Source: Kappaphycus alvarezii
Taxonomy: Eukaryota; Rhodophyta; Florideophyceae; Gigartinales; Solieriaceae
Assembly (NCBI GenBank): GCA_002205965.3
Contig: NADL03000047.1
Location: forward strand, 372,001 to 436,000
Length of the DNA: 64,000 nucleotides
Direction: 5' to 3'
The translations under genes were made by a program, and so were the position numbers. The notes beneath the pieces are model-generated. The model worked only from the letters and a program-made list of their open reading frames with translations, was not told the origin of the DNA and did not search any database. This document shows, one piece after another, positions 22,318 to 32,077 of this stretch; the stretch's first letter is position 1, and every line of letters begins with the position of its first letter.

Positions 22318-22959
22318 ATGCCAACACTCCCCCGTCAAGGCGCCATAAACGCCCACCTCCTATCACACGTCCAAGTAGGCGACGAGCTCGACGTATGGTG
22401 GCCTCTGGACAAAGTCTACTACCCCGGTGTAGTAGGCGCCATAGAATCCGACGGTCGACACCGCATCGACTACACCGACGGCGACGTAGAGCACGTCTTT
22501 CTTACCAAGGAGCGTTGGAAATTCCGCGGCAAGTCCGCAGAACGAGTCATGAGGGCCTTGATCAACCCACGACACACCGCCCCACCACACGATCATGACG
22601 ATCCTCATGATCAACATGATGATCCACCAAATCAGGATGTCCAAGATGTTGATGTTGGACCGGACCAGGAGGAACCGCATGTCGACGTACAACCGGACGA
22701 TATCCCCGCGGAGGAGCACCCCGATGGGGGGAACACCCTCGTTTGCATGTCGAGCATCATCGCGATAGGCGTTCGTTTCCGCCCGATGAAAATGGCCTTG
22801 CTCAGGATGATGCTCATGCTTTGGGTACCACCCCTGCAAAGACCCGGTGGAGGAAGGCAAAAGGGAGGGGGAGAGGTGCTATTGTCAAGTAATCTCGTGT
22901 GCGTTGCGTGTGTGTCGGGGGACCGCGGGGAAGAAGGACGCTGGGAGGGGGCTCGCTGA
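22318..22959 (+). CDS. Protein with an N-terminal Tudor-like domain, probably transposon-derived
   Basis: The ORF has 213 codons. Residues about 10-75 read HLLSH, VGDELDVWWPLD, YYPGVV, HRIDYTDGDVE and ERWKFRG. This small beta-barrel pattern (entry strand with WWPLD, YYPG turn, YxDGDxE strand) is typical of Tudor/Agenet-like chromatin-reader folds. About residues 88-130 are His/Asp-rich low complexity, after which the frame looks accidental (the Met/Leu-rich and Gly-rich end), so a frameshift is likely near residue 135. A related domain is encoded on the minus strand at 59716-59378. Both have a C/A-rich leader and lie near GTAC repeats. The pairing suggests a mobile or duplicated gene. The domain call is from motif memory, not a search. 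Confidence 0.55.
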   Translation: MPTLPRQGAINAHLLSHVQVGDELDVWWPLDKVYYPGVVGAIESDGRHRIDYTDGDVEHVFLTKERWKFRGKSAERVMRALINPRHTAPPHDHDDPHDQHDDPPNQDVQDVDVGPDQEEPHVDVQPDDIPAEEHPDGGNTLVCMSSIIAIGVRFRPMKMALLRMMLMLWVPPLQRPGGGRQKGGGEVLLSSNLVCVACVSGDRGEEGRWEGAR

Positions 22960-24590
22960 TTTTGGATGGATTCCGTTTGGATGGCCGTTTTCGTGACAGG
23001 GAGGGGTGCGTTTTTGGGTAGGGGGGCGTTGGATGCTGGTGTCTTGTGTGTGTGGTGCCTGCGGTGGCGGACGCACAGAGTCTCACTTTGTGCCGTTGTA
23101 ACACGCATTGTGTCGAGTGAATGAACGAGTTGGCTGTATTTACCGTCCAGATGACGCAATGGTTGGCGCTGATACGCGCACACATGTCGCCGTTGCTGTC
23201 GCCACCAACCACCGATGGACTCGCACCACCGCTCGTGTCGCGGGCGGTGCGTCACGGTGATGTGAGTAATCATGCAGTGTAGAATGAAGGAATCGTGTGC
23301 ACAGGAGCGTTAGAGTGTGTAGAAAGAGCGTTACCTGCGGCGGGAAGCCGCTGGTGATTAAACAAGGAGCGGGTCCGGTTTGCGTCGGTGCGCGTGCGCA
23401 AGGGAACGGATGCTGGTTGCTGCGCTCTTTGGCGACACGTAATGCAGTGAGGTGTGTGTGGCGCGGGTTTTGGCCGTCGCGAGCAGAAGCGGGTTGGACT
23501 GTGGAGAGCAGGCGTGGTTCAACCTGTCATGTCTCGTGATTGTGGCGGCATTGCGAGTGGGCGACGGGCTTGCCCGACTCTTTGCCTGTCACAGCGCGCT
23601 GGCGTATGCAGCGCCGCAAGGTCGGAATGGGCCCCCGCGACCGTTTTGGGTGACGCTAGCAGCAAAGCGGACAAAGTCGTTTTCGCGTCACGACCGGCAC
23701 TTTCCAATATCGGCAGTATTGGCCACCACATCCCCAGAATAACTGTCCTTGTAGGACTCTTCTGCGCAAAAGCTGTTGGCTGTAGCCTAAACTCGTTTCA
23801 CTGCAGTTGTTCCACACTTTGGGTCCATCCTGCAACTGCTGCATGGTTTACTGGAAGTAGCTAGCTGACCATGGCTTTAAAATATCAAAACACCCCAAAT
23901 CTTCCCCCTCCAGAACGTCCAAGTTCCCAAGTTACCTAGCAGTGCTTGGGTCGACTACGCGTACTTTTAAAACACACTGGTTCCACGTAACACGAGACCG
24001 ACCTTAGAGTGTGATCTCTTGCCGCGAGGGCTGTAAAACTTTTTTCCGCGAACATGTAAACTTTTCCAGCACAGCAACCTGCATCGCTGCTGCATTCTTG
24101 TCTGGTAAACGCGGCGGCTCCTTCGCAAAGATGTTTGCGTTGCGCTTTGCGTGATTCTGTTTACAATCGCAGTGCGGTGTGTATGGTGCGGTGCGTGGCT
24201 GGTAAACAAAACCGGCTGTCGTTGTCAGTAAAGTAGCAGTATCTGGCAGGGGAGGGAAGGATATCAACAAAGCTCTTCCTTGAGAAAGTCCCTGACTGCC
24301 TGTTTGTTGAGCGGCTGTCCACTTTTTCTGCAGTGTTTTACCTAGGCGAGACAGGGCTGACATCCGCGAAAACATCGCGGCTGCGGCCTTCCGGCTTCTT
24401 GTTCATCCTCTGCAAGTTGTGCAAGAGATTGCTTCCGTCTCCTGTCAAGGAACTAGAGGAGCTAGGAACGTATGGAGCAGCTGCAGACGTTCATCAAAGA
24501 TGGTCCACCTTCTGTCTGTCGTATGGGATTATCCGTTCAGTGTAATTTGATCATAAAAACATCATCGCTAAAAGACGTCGATGAAGAGTT
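22960..24590. other. GC-richer stretch, no gene recognised
   Basis: Overlapping open frames exist on both strands (up to 136 codons plus and 213 minus), partly because the plus strand is G-rich and the minus strand C/A-rich. None shows a known domain. The C-rich motif AACACCCCAAATCTTCCCCC at 23891-23910 matches the motif found at LINE ends elsewhere in the window. Confidence 0.4.
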
Positions 24591-24593
24591 TAA

Positions 24594-25492
24594 TGCATTC
24601 AGTATCTACTGGGGAATGCGCACGTCCGAACTATACGGCTAAGATCTAACCGGATGTACCTCGTCATCCATGCGCATTGGGGCTCGGGACAGGATATATT
24701 GAGCGATGGATGACCAGAGGGCGCCGGACGCAATCCAGGAGGCAGTACAAAATGAATCCATTTTGGGGATTCCAGGAAGCAGTCGTTTCGCGCTTCCATG
24801 GTCCTCCGGGTGCTAAGGGATGGGTGCACTGTCCCCCATGTCCCGGACTCCAGACAAGCATTGAACCTCGAGAATTCTAGGCGTTTCTTAAATACTACTG
24901 CCAAGTCCCGATTCTTTTCACCCCGGCACGCATGCCCGGGAAGGAATCGCCCGGAAACACTCGATGTGCACGGCGACCACCTCATACACTGCATGCACCC
25001 ATAGGATCAACCGAAATAATCGCCAGGTCACCCTTCTCGCAAAAGACCTCGCAAGAGCTGCTCATCATCCTGTCGTAGAGCCGCGCCATGGCCTCCACCT
25101 CACAAGGCCGGGCAGACCGACTTTTTTTATTCACTTTCGCGAATGCTAGAAGTGTCAGACGACGAAGTAAACTACCCCATCATTCCCCCCTTTCGCGAAT
25201 CCCTTGCTCCCTCCAACAGAAGAGTGAGGGCCTTCAACCCGATGTCATCTCTGAATGCGGCGCGGAATGCGAAGCAGGGAAGATATTGATCCTTTCTCGC
25301 AACTCCACCAGAGGTTGGCTCGTGCCTGTGCCAATCTCCCTCTCTTGGCGGTTGGCACCCAGATGCATGCATAGTGCGAAATACGTGGCAAGAAACGTGG
25401 CTGTGAGGGCAACGGAGACGTATGGAAAGATTCGGGGTGTCTTAATACAAAGGTACGCTGCAGCAGCTGTCATGCCTATGCGGCCAGATTGA
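24594..25492 (+). pseudogene. LINE-B zinc knuckle and restriction-like endonuclease, broken
   Basis: Plus frames give in order: AKGWVHCPPCPGLQTSIEP, then PGRNRPETLDVHGDHLIHCM (zinc knuckle with HGDHLxxC), RNNRQVTLLAKDLARAAHHP, the nuclease segment (much broken around 25.1 kb), GWLVPVPISL followed by a frame-shifted GWHP-like block, and AVRATETYGKIRGVLIQRYA near 25.42 kb. The order and words match the copies at 35.1-35.5 kb (plus) and 17.4-16.8 kb (minus). The 3' UTR follows directly at 25510. The RT is absent, so the copy is 5'-truncated. Confidence 0.7.
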
Positions 25493-25509
25493 TGGTGGTC
25501 TTAGAGTAC

Positions 25510-25636
25510 CTTTAGGAGCGAAGTTCCTCCCCATTGCTGTGTCGGTATGCCCTTTTGAGTCGATTGTGGTTGTCTGGAGTACTCTAGCTAGTATAGATCG
25601 AATATATCTTCCAACAGTAAAACACCAAACCTTTCA
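25510..25636 (+). repeat. LINE-B 3' UTR
   Basis: It follows the LINE-B stop region and carries AGCGAAGTTCCTCCCC, GCCCTTTTGAGTCGATTGTG, GATCGAATATATCTTCC and AGTAAAACACCAAACC. Six copies of this segment are present in the window (four plus, two minus). Confidence 0.75.
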
Positions 25637-25639
25637 CTA

Positions 25640-26930
25640 TGGCGAGATGCTAAGTCATCCGCGAAGAAAAGTTATAATGCTTCCGATCCCAAACCGGCCA
25701 AACTACCTCGACGGCCTAAACGAAAATTGCGTCCGTACACCAGCGGGTGAAGCGCTCGACACCACAATATTCAAGGACCTTCAATTGCCCGTGAAATCGC
25801 TCAAAGAATAAAAGCCGACCCTGGGAATCGGTGTCACCTCTGCAAGGACATTGCGCCGCTTCGTTTCTTGCATCTAGTGCCGCTTCACAGCAGGTATGTA
25901 ATAAGCTGTTGCCGCCCTCCGCTCAAGGTATGATGAATACGAGGATGCTATCGCTGCCTTCAATACACAGAGCGCCTCTTGCCGACCTCGGACCGACTTC
26001 CGTTTAGCAACTTCTACTCTTGTATCCCTCCATTGCAAAAGAAGCTAGCAGGTCCAGTTCACACTGCTTTGCAAGAGGCCTTGCAGCTCGGCGACACCCA
26101 CCCGCGCCTGCGCTTCCGCGCCAGTACGTCCCTGCCGGCTGCAAAAGGATGTATCTATGTGCACCGTGCCCTGGCTTGGTACTCTGGAAGATATATTCGA
26201 TACATCCTAAAGTTTTCCAGACAACAACAATCGACTCAAGAGGTATGGCAACACAGTAATGGGGGAGGAACTGCGCTCCTAAAAGGCCACCTATTTATAG
26301 CGAAGAGTGTCAAGAAACTGCACTATACTTTCAGCCTCTCCAAGTGGGTTGCAACAAGAGCCAGGACGGACACGGTCGTGCACACTACGCGAAGAATGGT
26401 GCAAACATTCGGAAAGAGGGCAGAATACGCATTGCTGCTCTCTGTAGACCTCAAGAATGCGATCAACCTCTGCAGACGATCCTCGTCCTCCAAATCGTGA
26501 AAGGTCTGTTCCCCGAGCTCCTTCTATGGGTACGATATAGCTACGCCAAAGAGCAGGGATATCTGGGTAAGCTCCAAGAACATGCGGAGCGTGGTTGGAA
26601 CCCGACAGGGCTACAACCTGGCAGGACTGCTCTTCGACCTAGTCCCGACCCTTCCTCCTGAGAATACAGCATTTGCTGTCCTCTAACAAGGATGGCGACA
26701 GAGAGATAGGGCAGCTGCTACTACAACTATGGTATCATGATGACAAATATATCATCGGAACACACGAGCGGCTACTGAGAGCGGTAGAAGTCCTTTCGTC
26801 GCCATACGCCACAGACATCGTCCTCCATCTGTCCCTGGCAAAGTGCAAGGTTTGGTGGCCTATTGCACCACCACCGTCCGTCCAAAAGGTCTACCCAGCG
26901 CGACTAAAGCAAGTATAAAGCGACGGAACT
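25640..26930 (+). pseudogene. LINE-B N-terminal and RT region, broken, head-to-tail with previous copy
   Basis: Right after the 3' UTR of one LINE-B copy, a frame gives IAQRIKADPGNRCHLCKDIA, a Cx2C zinc-finger-like segment as found before the RT of R2-like elements. RT motifs follow: ALLLSVDLKNAINLCRR near 26.44 kb (motif A, D-x-x-NAF type), VKGLFPELLLWVRYSY, AGLLFDLVP near 26.63 kb, and YHDDKYIIG at 26.73 kb (motif C, YADD-like). The region after ends at WWPIAPPP. Frame changes separate the blocks, and an inverted 3' UTR lies inside at 26185-26290. It is non-functional. Confidence 0.65.
26185..26290 (-). repeat. LINE-B 3' UTR, inverted, within a LINE-B copy
   Basis: The minus strand reads GCGCAGTTCCTCCCCC, CTTGAGTCGATTGTTGTTGT, CTGGAAAACTTTAGG and ATCGAATATATCTTCC, the full 3' UTR order in reverse orientation to its surroundings. 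It is a separate small insertion or a rearrangement inside the plus-strand copy. Confidence 0.7.
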
Positions 26931-27189
26931 CGTATTCTCAACGCTCCGATAGGCTCGAGAGCATTCGCGCAACAGGATTTCTAGGAACACGTTGAGTTCC
27001 TTAAGCCTCTTGATGTGCGCAAATTCGCACACGAAAAAAAATCTAGAAGAGGACCAAAATTGTATACAGTATCGGAATTTGGAAGATACTTTTACAGTTT
27101 CTGAATTTGCAAGATATTTTTGATTTGAACGAGTGTCGCAAAATCATGGACTAATTTTTTATTTTAAGACCCTGTGTCATTAACAGGTG
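26931..27189. other. Spacer between LINE-B and LTR copy B
   Basis: About 260 bases, AT-rich from 27.03 kb on. No gene or repeat recognised. Confidence 0.5.
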
Positions 27190-27236
27190 TCGTTACTGTA
27201 CATGTCCAAGGTCGTCTTACTTTTCGAAGACGTCGC

Positions 27237-27247
27237 AATATTTAAAG
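27237..27247 (+). promoter_or_regulatory. TATA-like box of LTR ORF, copy B
   Basis: AATATTTAAAG followed by TTCGAA, about 80 bases before the ATG of the LTR ORF. It corresponds to TTATATAAAGTTCGA in copy C. Confidence 0.4.
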
Positions 27248-27322
27248 TTCGAAATCGACGTCGTTGAGGCAACCTCCCGCCATCAACTACCCATCAGCTC
27301 ACCACTTCTTTTGGCCCTTAAC

Positions 27323-27779
27323 ATGACCAACCTCCGCCCTTCTCTCACCATCACCAAGTCATCCCGAGGCCGTCGCCACTCAACGCTTTGGTCCTGATGG
27401 AAAATGGTCCAACTGACTACGATGATTACTGTAGAAGGTTGGACCGGGAATGCATTCGGGAGTGGGTCCGCCGTAAGCTTCGAGCAGGCAGAAGATGCAG
27501 AGAAGGAAGAGGAGGAAGAAGAGGAGGACTGCGTGGATCCGTGGGAGCACTAGTGTAACGGTGGGGGGCTCCCATGGAGAATGAAGGGAGACTGAGGGAG
27601 TAATGTGATCTCTGACTCTTCTGACGAATATGAAGAGAGCTGTGAAGAGGAGGATGAGGAGGATGAGGAGGATGAGGGGAGGAAACATGGAAAGTGGTAG
27701 ATTAGTGGGGAAGGAGCCAGAAAACATGGACCAGGTGGTCCCGAATCTGGAACCGGATGGGGCGTCCTCAGTGATCTAG
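27323..27779 (+). pseudogene. LTR-embedded acidic protein ORF, copy B, broken
   Basis: It begins MTNLRPSLTITKS and stops after 24 codons. A second frame continues with NGPTDYDDYCRRLDRE, and a third holds an acidic run EEEDEEDEEDEG and the end ENMDQVVPNLEPDGASS. These match the start, the GPTD segment, the acidic tract and the DQVVPxxEPDG end of the intact copy A at 3591-3154. The protein is unknown. It lies upstream of gag, inside what must be LTR or 5' flank moved with the element. Confidence 0.55.
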
Positions 27780-28024
27780 ATATTTCGCAGGAGGCAATGA
27801 GAATTCTAGGCCGTTCGCGGATATTTGTGTGGACTGCCTGGGTGGGATGGATATTTTGGGGGAACTGTTTGGCTCTGATATAGAGGAGTAAGATATTAAG
27901 GAAAGAATCTAGATATTTATCCTGATAGTATCTGCTGTTAGTCTTTCTCGTTCACAAGATTCCATTTGTGCATTTTATGGTTCTTAGTATGTTTCTGTGA
28001 GACTTTAGGGTTAGCCAAAAAGTC

Positions 28025-28032
28025 TATATAAG
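28025..28032 (+). promoter_or_regulatory. Probable gypsy element promoter (TATATAAG)
   Basis: CTATATAAGCTGAGTAAACT lies in the LTR about 400 bases before gag. The same position in copies A and C has CTATGTAAG and CTTTATAAG. Confidence 0.5.
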
Positions 28033-28424
28033 CTGAGTAAACTGCTTCCTCTTGTGGAGGTCAAGCAAGTTGGCAGACAACTTCAAGTCAAGCTCCGAGT
28101 AGTAGGAGTTGAGAGTCAACTTCAGACCCAAGAAACATTTTTCCAAGCTGGTCCAGAGCATCAGTGGTAGACCCTGCCCCTTTCATACTTGCTTGTAGCC
28201 CTCTCAACTCTCTTCCATATAACATTCCTTTTTGTTCGTTCAACTATACCACGGTAGCACTTTTGTCGCTCGCAACACCTCCTTCTTGGGGTAGTTGGTT
28301 CTGAGTATCTCTTCTCCCACGATTTACCCCTATCATTTGGTACTCTTGTGGAGGGGGTTGCACCCGAGGTTTTCGAGTTGAGCAGTATTAGGGAACACTT
28401 CGGAGGGATTTCTTTTCTGTAATC

Positions 28425-29290
28425 ATGGATCTCAACGCTGCTCGTATAACGTTCACAGGGGGCAAGAGTGAAGACGTTGAGGAGTTTCTCTATACATATG
28501 TCAACGTTGTGATGCGTGAGAAGAGCGATGAAGAGAAGGCCGAAGTATCTTCGCCTATCTTCATGGTGACGCAAAGCACAAATATAAGGCCAAGTTTATC
28601 ACGGGTGGTCTCTTAACGGGAATGGGCGTAACTTCGGTGAGGTATGTGAGTGGCTTGTGAAAGAATATGCTAAGGAGGTAGAACCAGATGAGATGATTCG
28701 TACCACCATAGAGGCCCGGCTCAACTTCGACGATTTGTTAAGCTCATTGGTATACTTGTGATCTCTATGAAAAGGCTGGGTTCAACGCCCAAGCCAAGTA
28801 CGGAATGCTGCGTAAGGCGGCTGGGGATAAGCGGCTCTCCGATTTCCTCCTCATCAAGGGCCCTCACACTTTTAATGAACTGAAGGGTACCATAGTAGAA
28901 TTTGTCAAAAATTCGGAGACGTTTCAGTCACTGAGTGAGGACCGAGGGAAACCCGTACATCGATGTCTATTGTACATCCTGAAAAGAACTATCAAAGGCC
29001 GGCTACTAGTGCAGCAGCATTGGAATCTGTCAGGAGCGATGTCAAAAACTTGGAAGAAAGGTTGGAAACCCGATTCGATAATCGACTTGACATGATAACC
29101 TCGCAGTTGGAAAGCCTTACTCTTACCATTAAGAAGAACCAGTCTGGGGCCCCAAGGCCGCAGAAGTCTGTTCTACTGTCACAAGCCTGGACACTTTGTA
29201 AATGGGTGTCCTGATAATCCACATAGAAGCACTTGTTGTGGAAAGGGCGGAAGATATGGGCATCATGAAAGTAACTGCTGGTTTAAAGAC
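28425..29290 (+). pseudogene. gypsy gag with zinc knuckles, frame-broken
   Basis: The ATG at 28425 opens MDLNAARITFTGGKSEDVEE, a typical beginning for a gypsy capsid protein (GGKSEDVEEFL). Further frames give YLHGDAKHKYKAKF, WLVKEYAKEVEPDEM and AQAKYGMLRKAAGDKRLSDF (capsid helices). Near 29.1 kb an ESLTLTIKKNQSG segment precedes a zinc knuckle read as YCHKPGHFVNGC (first Cys in a shifted frame), followed by CCGKGGRYGHHESNC, a second knuckle-like motif. Gag would build the virus-like particle and bind element RNA. At least three frameshifts are present. Confidence 0.75.
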
Positions 29291-29621
29291 AACAGAAGAG
29301 CAAATTTCGGACGCGAGGAGAGAGTCAGGACCAGAGATGAAAATCTTACAAAACAGAAAGGATCAAAGGTTGACGGATGCCGGTAACGTATCCATCGCTG
29401 AAGAAATCAGTCAAGTCAATGTGACAAAAAGGGATGGGGAAGGGAACATTTTATCGAAAAAACCTAGGCTAGATTATGGAATGCTGGAGCATATCCCAGC
29501 ACCTGTACCTCCTCGAACCAAGAGGTCTGATCAAGTTGTTCCAGGAGTGGGAGTCACTCCGGCCAAGAAGACGAAAAAAGTAAGAAATTTAAGAGTATCC
29601 CGAAGGACGTAGACTAAGTAT

Positions 29622-30086
29622 GTGAAGAAGTACAATTTGGTGGCTGAGCTTGCATCGGCCCCAACTGGGATAACGTTTGGTCAACTTTTGAGGGGCGACG
29701 CAGAGGATGCGAGAAAAGAACTCAAAAAAATTATCAGGTCTAATAAGTCCGCTAAGGGTAAGAAACTGTTTCTTCAATCGGCCTCGACAGCACCAAGACG
29801 TCTTAAGCTGGTACCAGTCAAAGTATTGGGAATGAAAACCCAAGCTCTTTTCGATTCGGGCGCTGTTCCAAACCTTATTTCAGAAACTTTGGTGACAGAT
29901 CTAGGTCTTGAAATTATTCCAACTACTCGAAGAATAACTGTGGCGGATGGAACCGTCTCAAAATGCATGGGCACTGTTGACAAGGTTTCCGTGTTCTTTG
30001 GGGACTCTAAAGTTGATGTAGACTTTCTTGTCATGCCGATCTCCCTTTCGATGCAATCATTGGCTGCCCTACCATGGAAAGACTAG
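29622..30086 (+). pseudogene. gypsy aspartic protease region
   Basis: A 154-codon frame includes KVLGMKTQALFDSGAVPNLI, with the catalytic DSGA motif, then ETLVTDLGLEI, VADGTVSKCMGTVDKVSVFF and VDFLVMPISLSMQ. This is the flap and C-terminal part of a retropepsin; the usual end (ILGLPWLE type) appears altered to SLAALPWKD. The protease would cut the polyprotein during particle maturation. It lies between gag and RT as expected. The domain is open here, but upstream and downstream frames are broken. Confidence 0.8.
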
Positions 30087-30510
30087 GGACCTGCATTGAC
30101 TTGGGCAACCAAATCGTTTCAGTTAATGTGACGGCAGAACCGTGAAGATGCCCCTGGACTTCGACAAAAGCACACATCCGGAAGATTTAAGAGAAATGGA
30201 CAGTGAAGATTTCACTTCTAGCTATGACAGCGAAGATTCCGAACCAACTAACACTTTCGGAAGTGAAAAGGGTACGCTCGGGGATAATGAACATGGCATG
30301 GGATGATTATGATTCTGGGTTTGAAACAGATGAAGACTGGAATTCTAGGGTAGGTTTGACACCTGAATGTGTTTCTTTTTGCGATAATATCGAATCAAAG
30401 GACGGAATTCGAGCATGAAAGAAGATTACAATTGCAAGGAAAACAGAATATGTCGAATTCCATATCTGAAGATGTGAGCACGCCGGAAGAGGTCCTTCAA
30501 AATTTGGAGG

Positions 30511-31230
30511 GTGAGGATCAAGAAGAAGACCAGCGCCAAATGGCAGAAATTCAAGAAAAAGTACAGCACCTTCCAGCCCCGCCTCAATGAAAATATCCGA
30601 CATGTTAACATCTTCCGAAGTAATTGCATGGAGCGTTCCGATCTAAGACAAGCAAGTGTACCGGTCACTCACTCATTTGAACTTACCGATACTCAACCAA
30701 TTTACCACAGGCCTAGACGTCAACCGCCAAAATATGACCAATTTATCTCAGAAAATGTTACAAGTATGCTAGAAAATGATATTATTCGGCCAGTTTCATC
30801 CCCATGGTCATTTCCAGTTGTGGTAGCACCAAAGAAGGATGGAAAACTTCGCTTTTGCGTCGATTACCGACAACTGAACCAGAGAATGATACCCGATCGA
30901 TTTCCGATTCCAAATATGGAGGAAATCCTCGAGACTTGAAGGACGGGAGATACTTCACCTCAATTGATCTTTACACTGGTTATTGCAGATTCCATTGGAT
31001 GAAAAATGTAAGGAAATAACAACTTTTACCAGCAAATCCGGTACATTCAAGGTTCGAAGTGATGCCTTTTGGTCTCATGAATGCCCCAGCTACATTCCAA
31101 AGAATGATGAACGAGGTTTTGAAAGGACTTCCATTTGCAAGAGTTTATATCGATGATGTGTATATTCTCAAAAACCTTGGATCAGCACATATCGCATGTC
31201 AAGACAGTGTGGAGAGAATAGCGCATACAG
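30511..31230 (+). pseudogene. gypsy reverse transcriptase, frame-broken
   Basis: The frame 30511-30939 reads ITHSFELTDTQPIYHRP-like text followed by LENDIIRPVSSPWSFPVVVA, PKKDGKLRFCVDYRQLN and MIPDRFPIPNMEEIL (RT motifs 1 and 2). A shifted frame has SIDLYTGYCRF (motif A, with Asp) near 30.96 kb, FEVMPFGLMNAPATFQRMM near 31.06 kb (motif B), and ARVYIDDVYIL near 31.15 kb (motif C, YIDD). Frame 31196-31633 continues with KLSKCFFAKTSIQLLGHIVD and TEVRSFLGLASYYRRFIKDF. All motifs are in order; at least three frame changes break the gene. Confidence 0.9.
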
Positions 31231-31559
31231 CCTGAAAATTAAGTTAAGCAAATGCTTCTTTGCGAAAACGTCTATCCAATTACTCGGTCATATCGTCGAT
31301 CAAGAGGGAATTAAAGTGGATCCAGAGAAAACGAAAAAAATCAAGTTGGCACCAAGGCCCGCTTCAAAGACGGAGGTTCGAAGCTTCTTAGGACTGGCCT
31401 CATATTACAGAAGATTTATCAAAGATTTCGCCAAGACTGCAGCACCGTTACATGCCAGCACTACGAAGAACGGAAAATTTTACTGGAACAAGGAAATGCA
31501 AACTGCATTTGAGGAGCTTAAAGATAAGCTATGTGTCCCCCAGTGCTCATGTATCCAGA

Positions 31560-32075
31560 TTTCAAGAGACCATTTGTTGTGGAGACAGATGCCTCAGAAC
31601 GGTCTTTGGGTGCCGTTTGTCCCAAAAAGATGAAAACGGAAGACTACACCCTGTTCAATTCGCAAGTCGCACTCTGAATGATGCGGAAAAGATAGATAGT
31701 CTTAACAGTCAGTCTGCCGAAAAGAAGCGCTAGCTGTCGTCTTCGCACTGAAAAAGTTTCGTGTTTACCTTTATCACTCGAGAAATTGTCTTGATAACTG
31801 ATCACCAGGCACTTAAGACAGCATTCCAAAAGAAAGATGTACATCACCGCTTGGCCCGATGGCTCGACATTTTCGCAGAATATCGGTTTGAAATTGTGTA
31901 TAGGCCCGGACGCAATAATCAGCCTGCCGATTACCTATCCCGCTTGAGGGATCCACTGATTCCAAATGAAAAAGCTTCCGAGGACATCGTCGGAGTTGCC
32001 GAAGTTCAAGTGCCGAACATAAAGAAACGAGTACGAAGCTATATTCACGGACTATTAAATTCCTTGATGGACTAG
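31560..32075 (+). pseudogene. gypsy RNase H
   Basis: In a shifted frame from about 31575 the text gives TDAS-like start, LGAVLSQ-like text, then PVQFASRTLNDAEK. Another frame (31761-32075) has TREIVLITDHQALKTAFQKK, with the catalytic TDH, then HRLARWLDIFAEYRFEIVY and RPGRNNQPADYLSRL, the normal C-terminal end of a gypsy RNase H with its final Asp. It follows RT and precedes integrase. Frameshifts split it in at least two. Confidence 0.85.
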
Positions 32076-32077
32076 AA

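Larger units (their letters stand above)
27190..28345 (+). repeat. 5' LTR (copy B) of gypsy family 2
   Basis: It stands directly before gag and shares its whole order with copies A and C: TATA, small ORF, second TATA, then AAGCTGAGTAAACTGCTTCC, GGTCAAGCAAGTTGGCAGAC, GAGAGTCAACTTCAGAC and GGTAGCACTTTTGTCG. The 3' limit was put just before TTTGGTACTCTTGTGG, a sequence partly kept in copies A and C that may be the primer binding site region. The 5' limit is a guess from where B and C stop matching. Confidence 0.65.

Noticed and set aside
22064-22366. Tryptophan/phenylalanine-rich minus ORF with apparent membrane segment
   Set aside because: It comes from the complement of an A- and C-rich low-complexity tract; no family resemblance.
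22632-23273. 213-codon minus ORF
   Set aside because: Overlaps the Tudor-like ORF antisense and otherwise lies in G-rich DNA that opens minus frames by composition.
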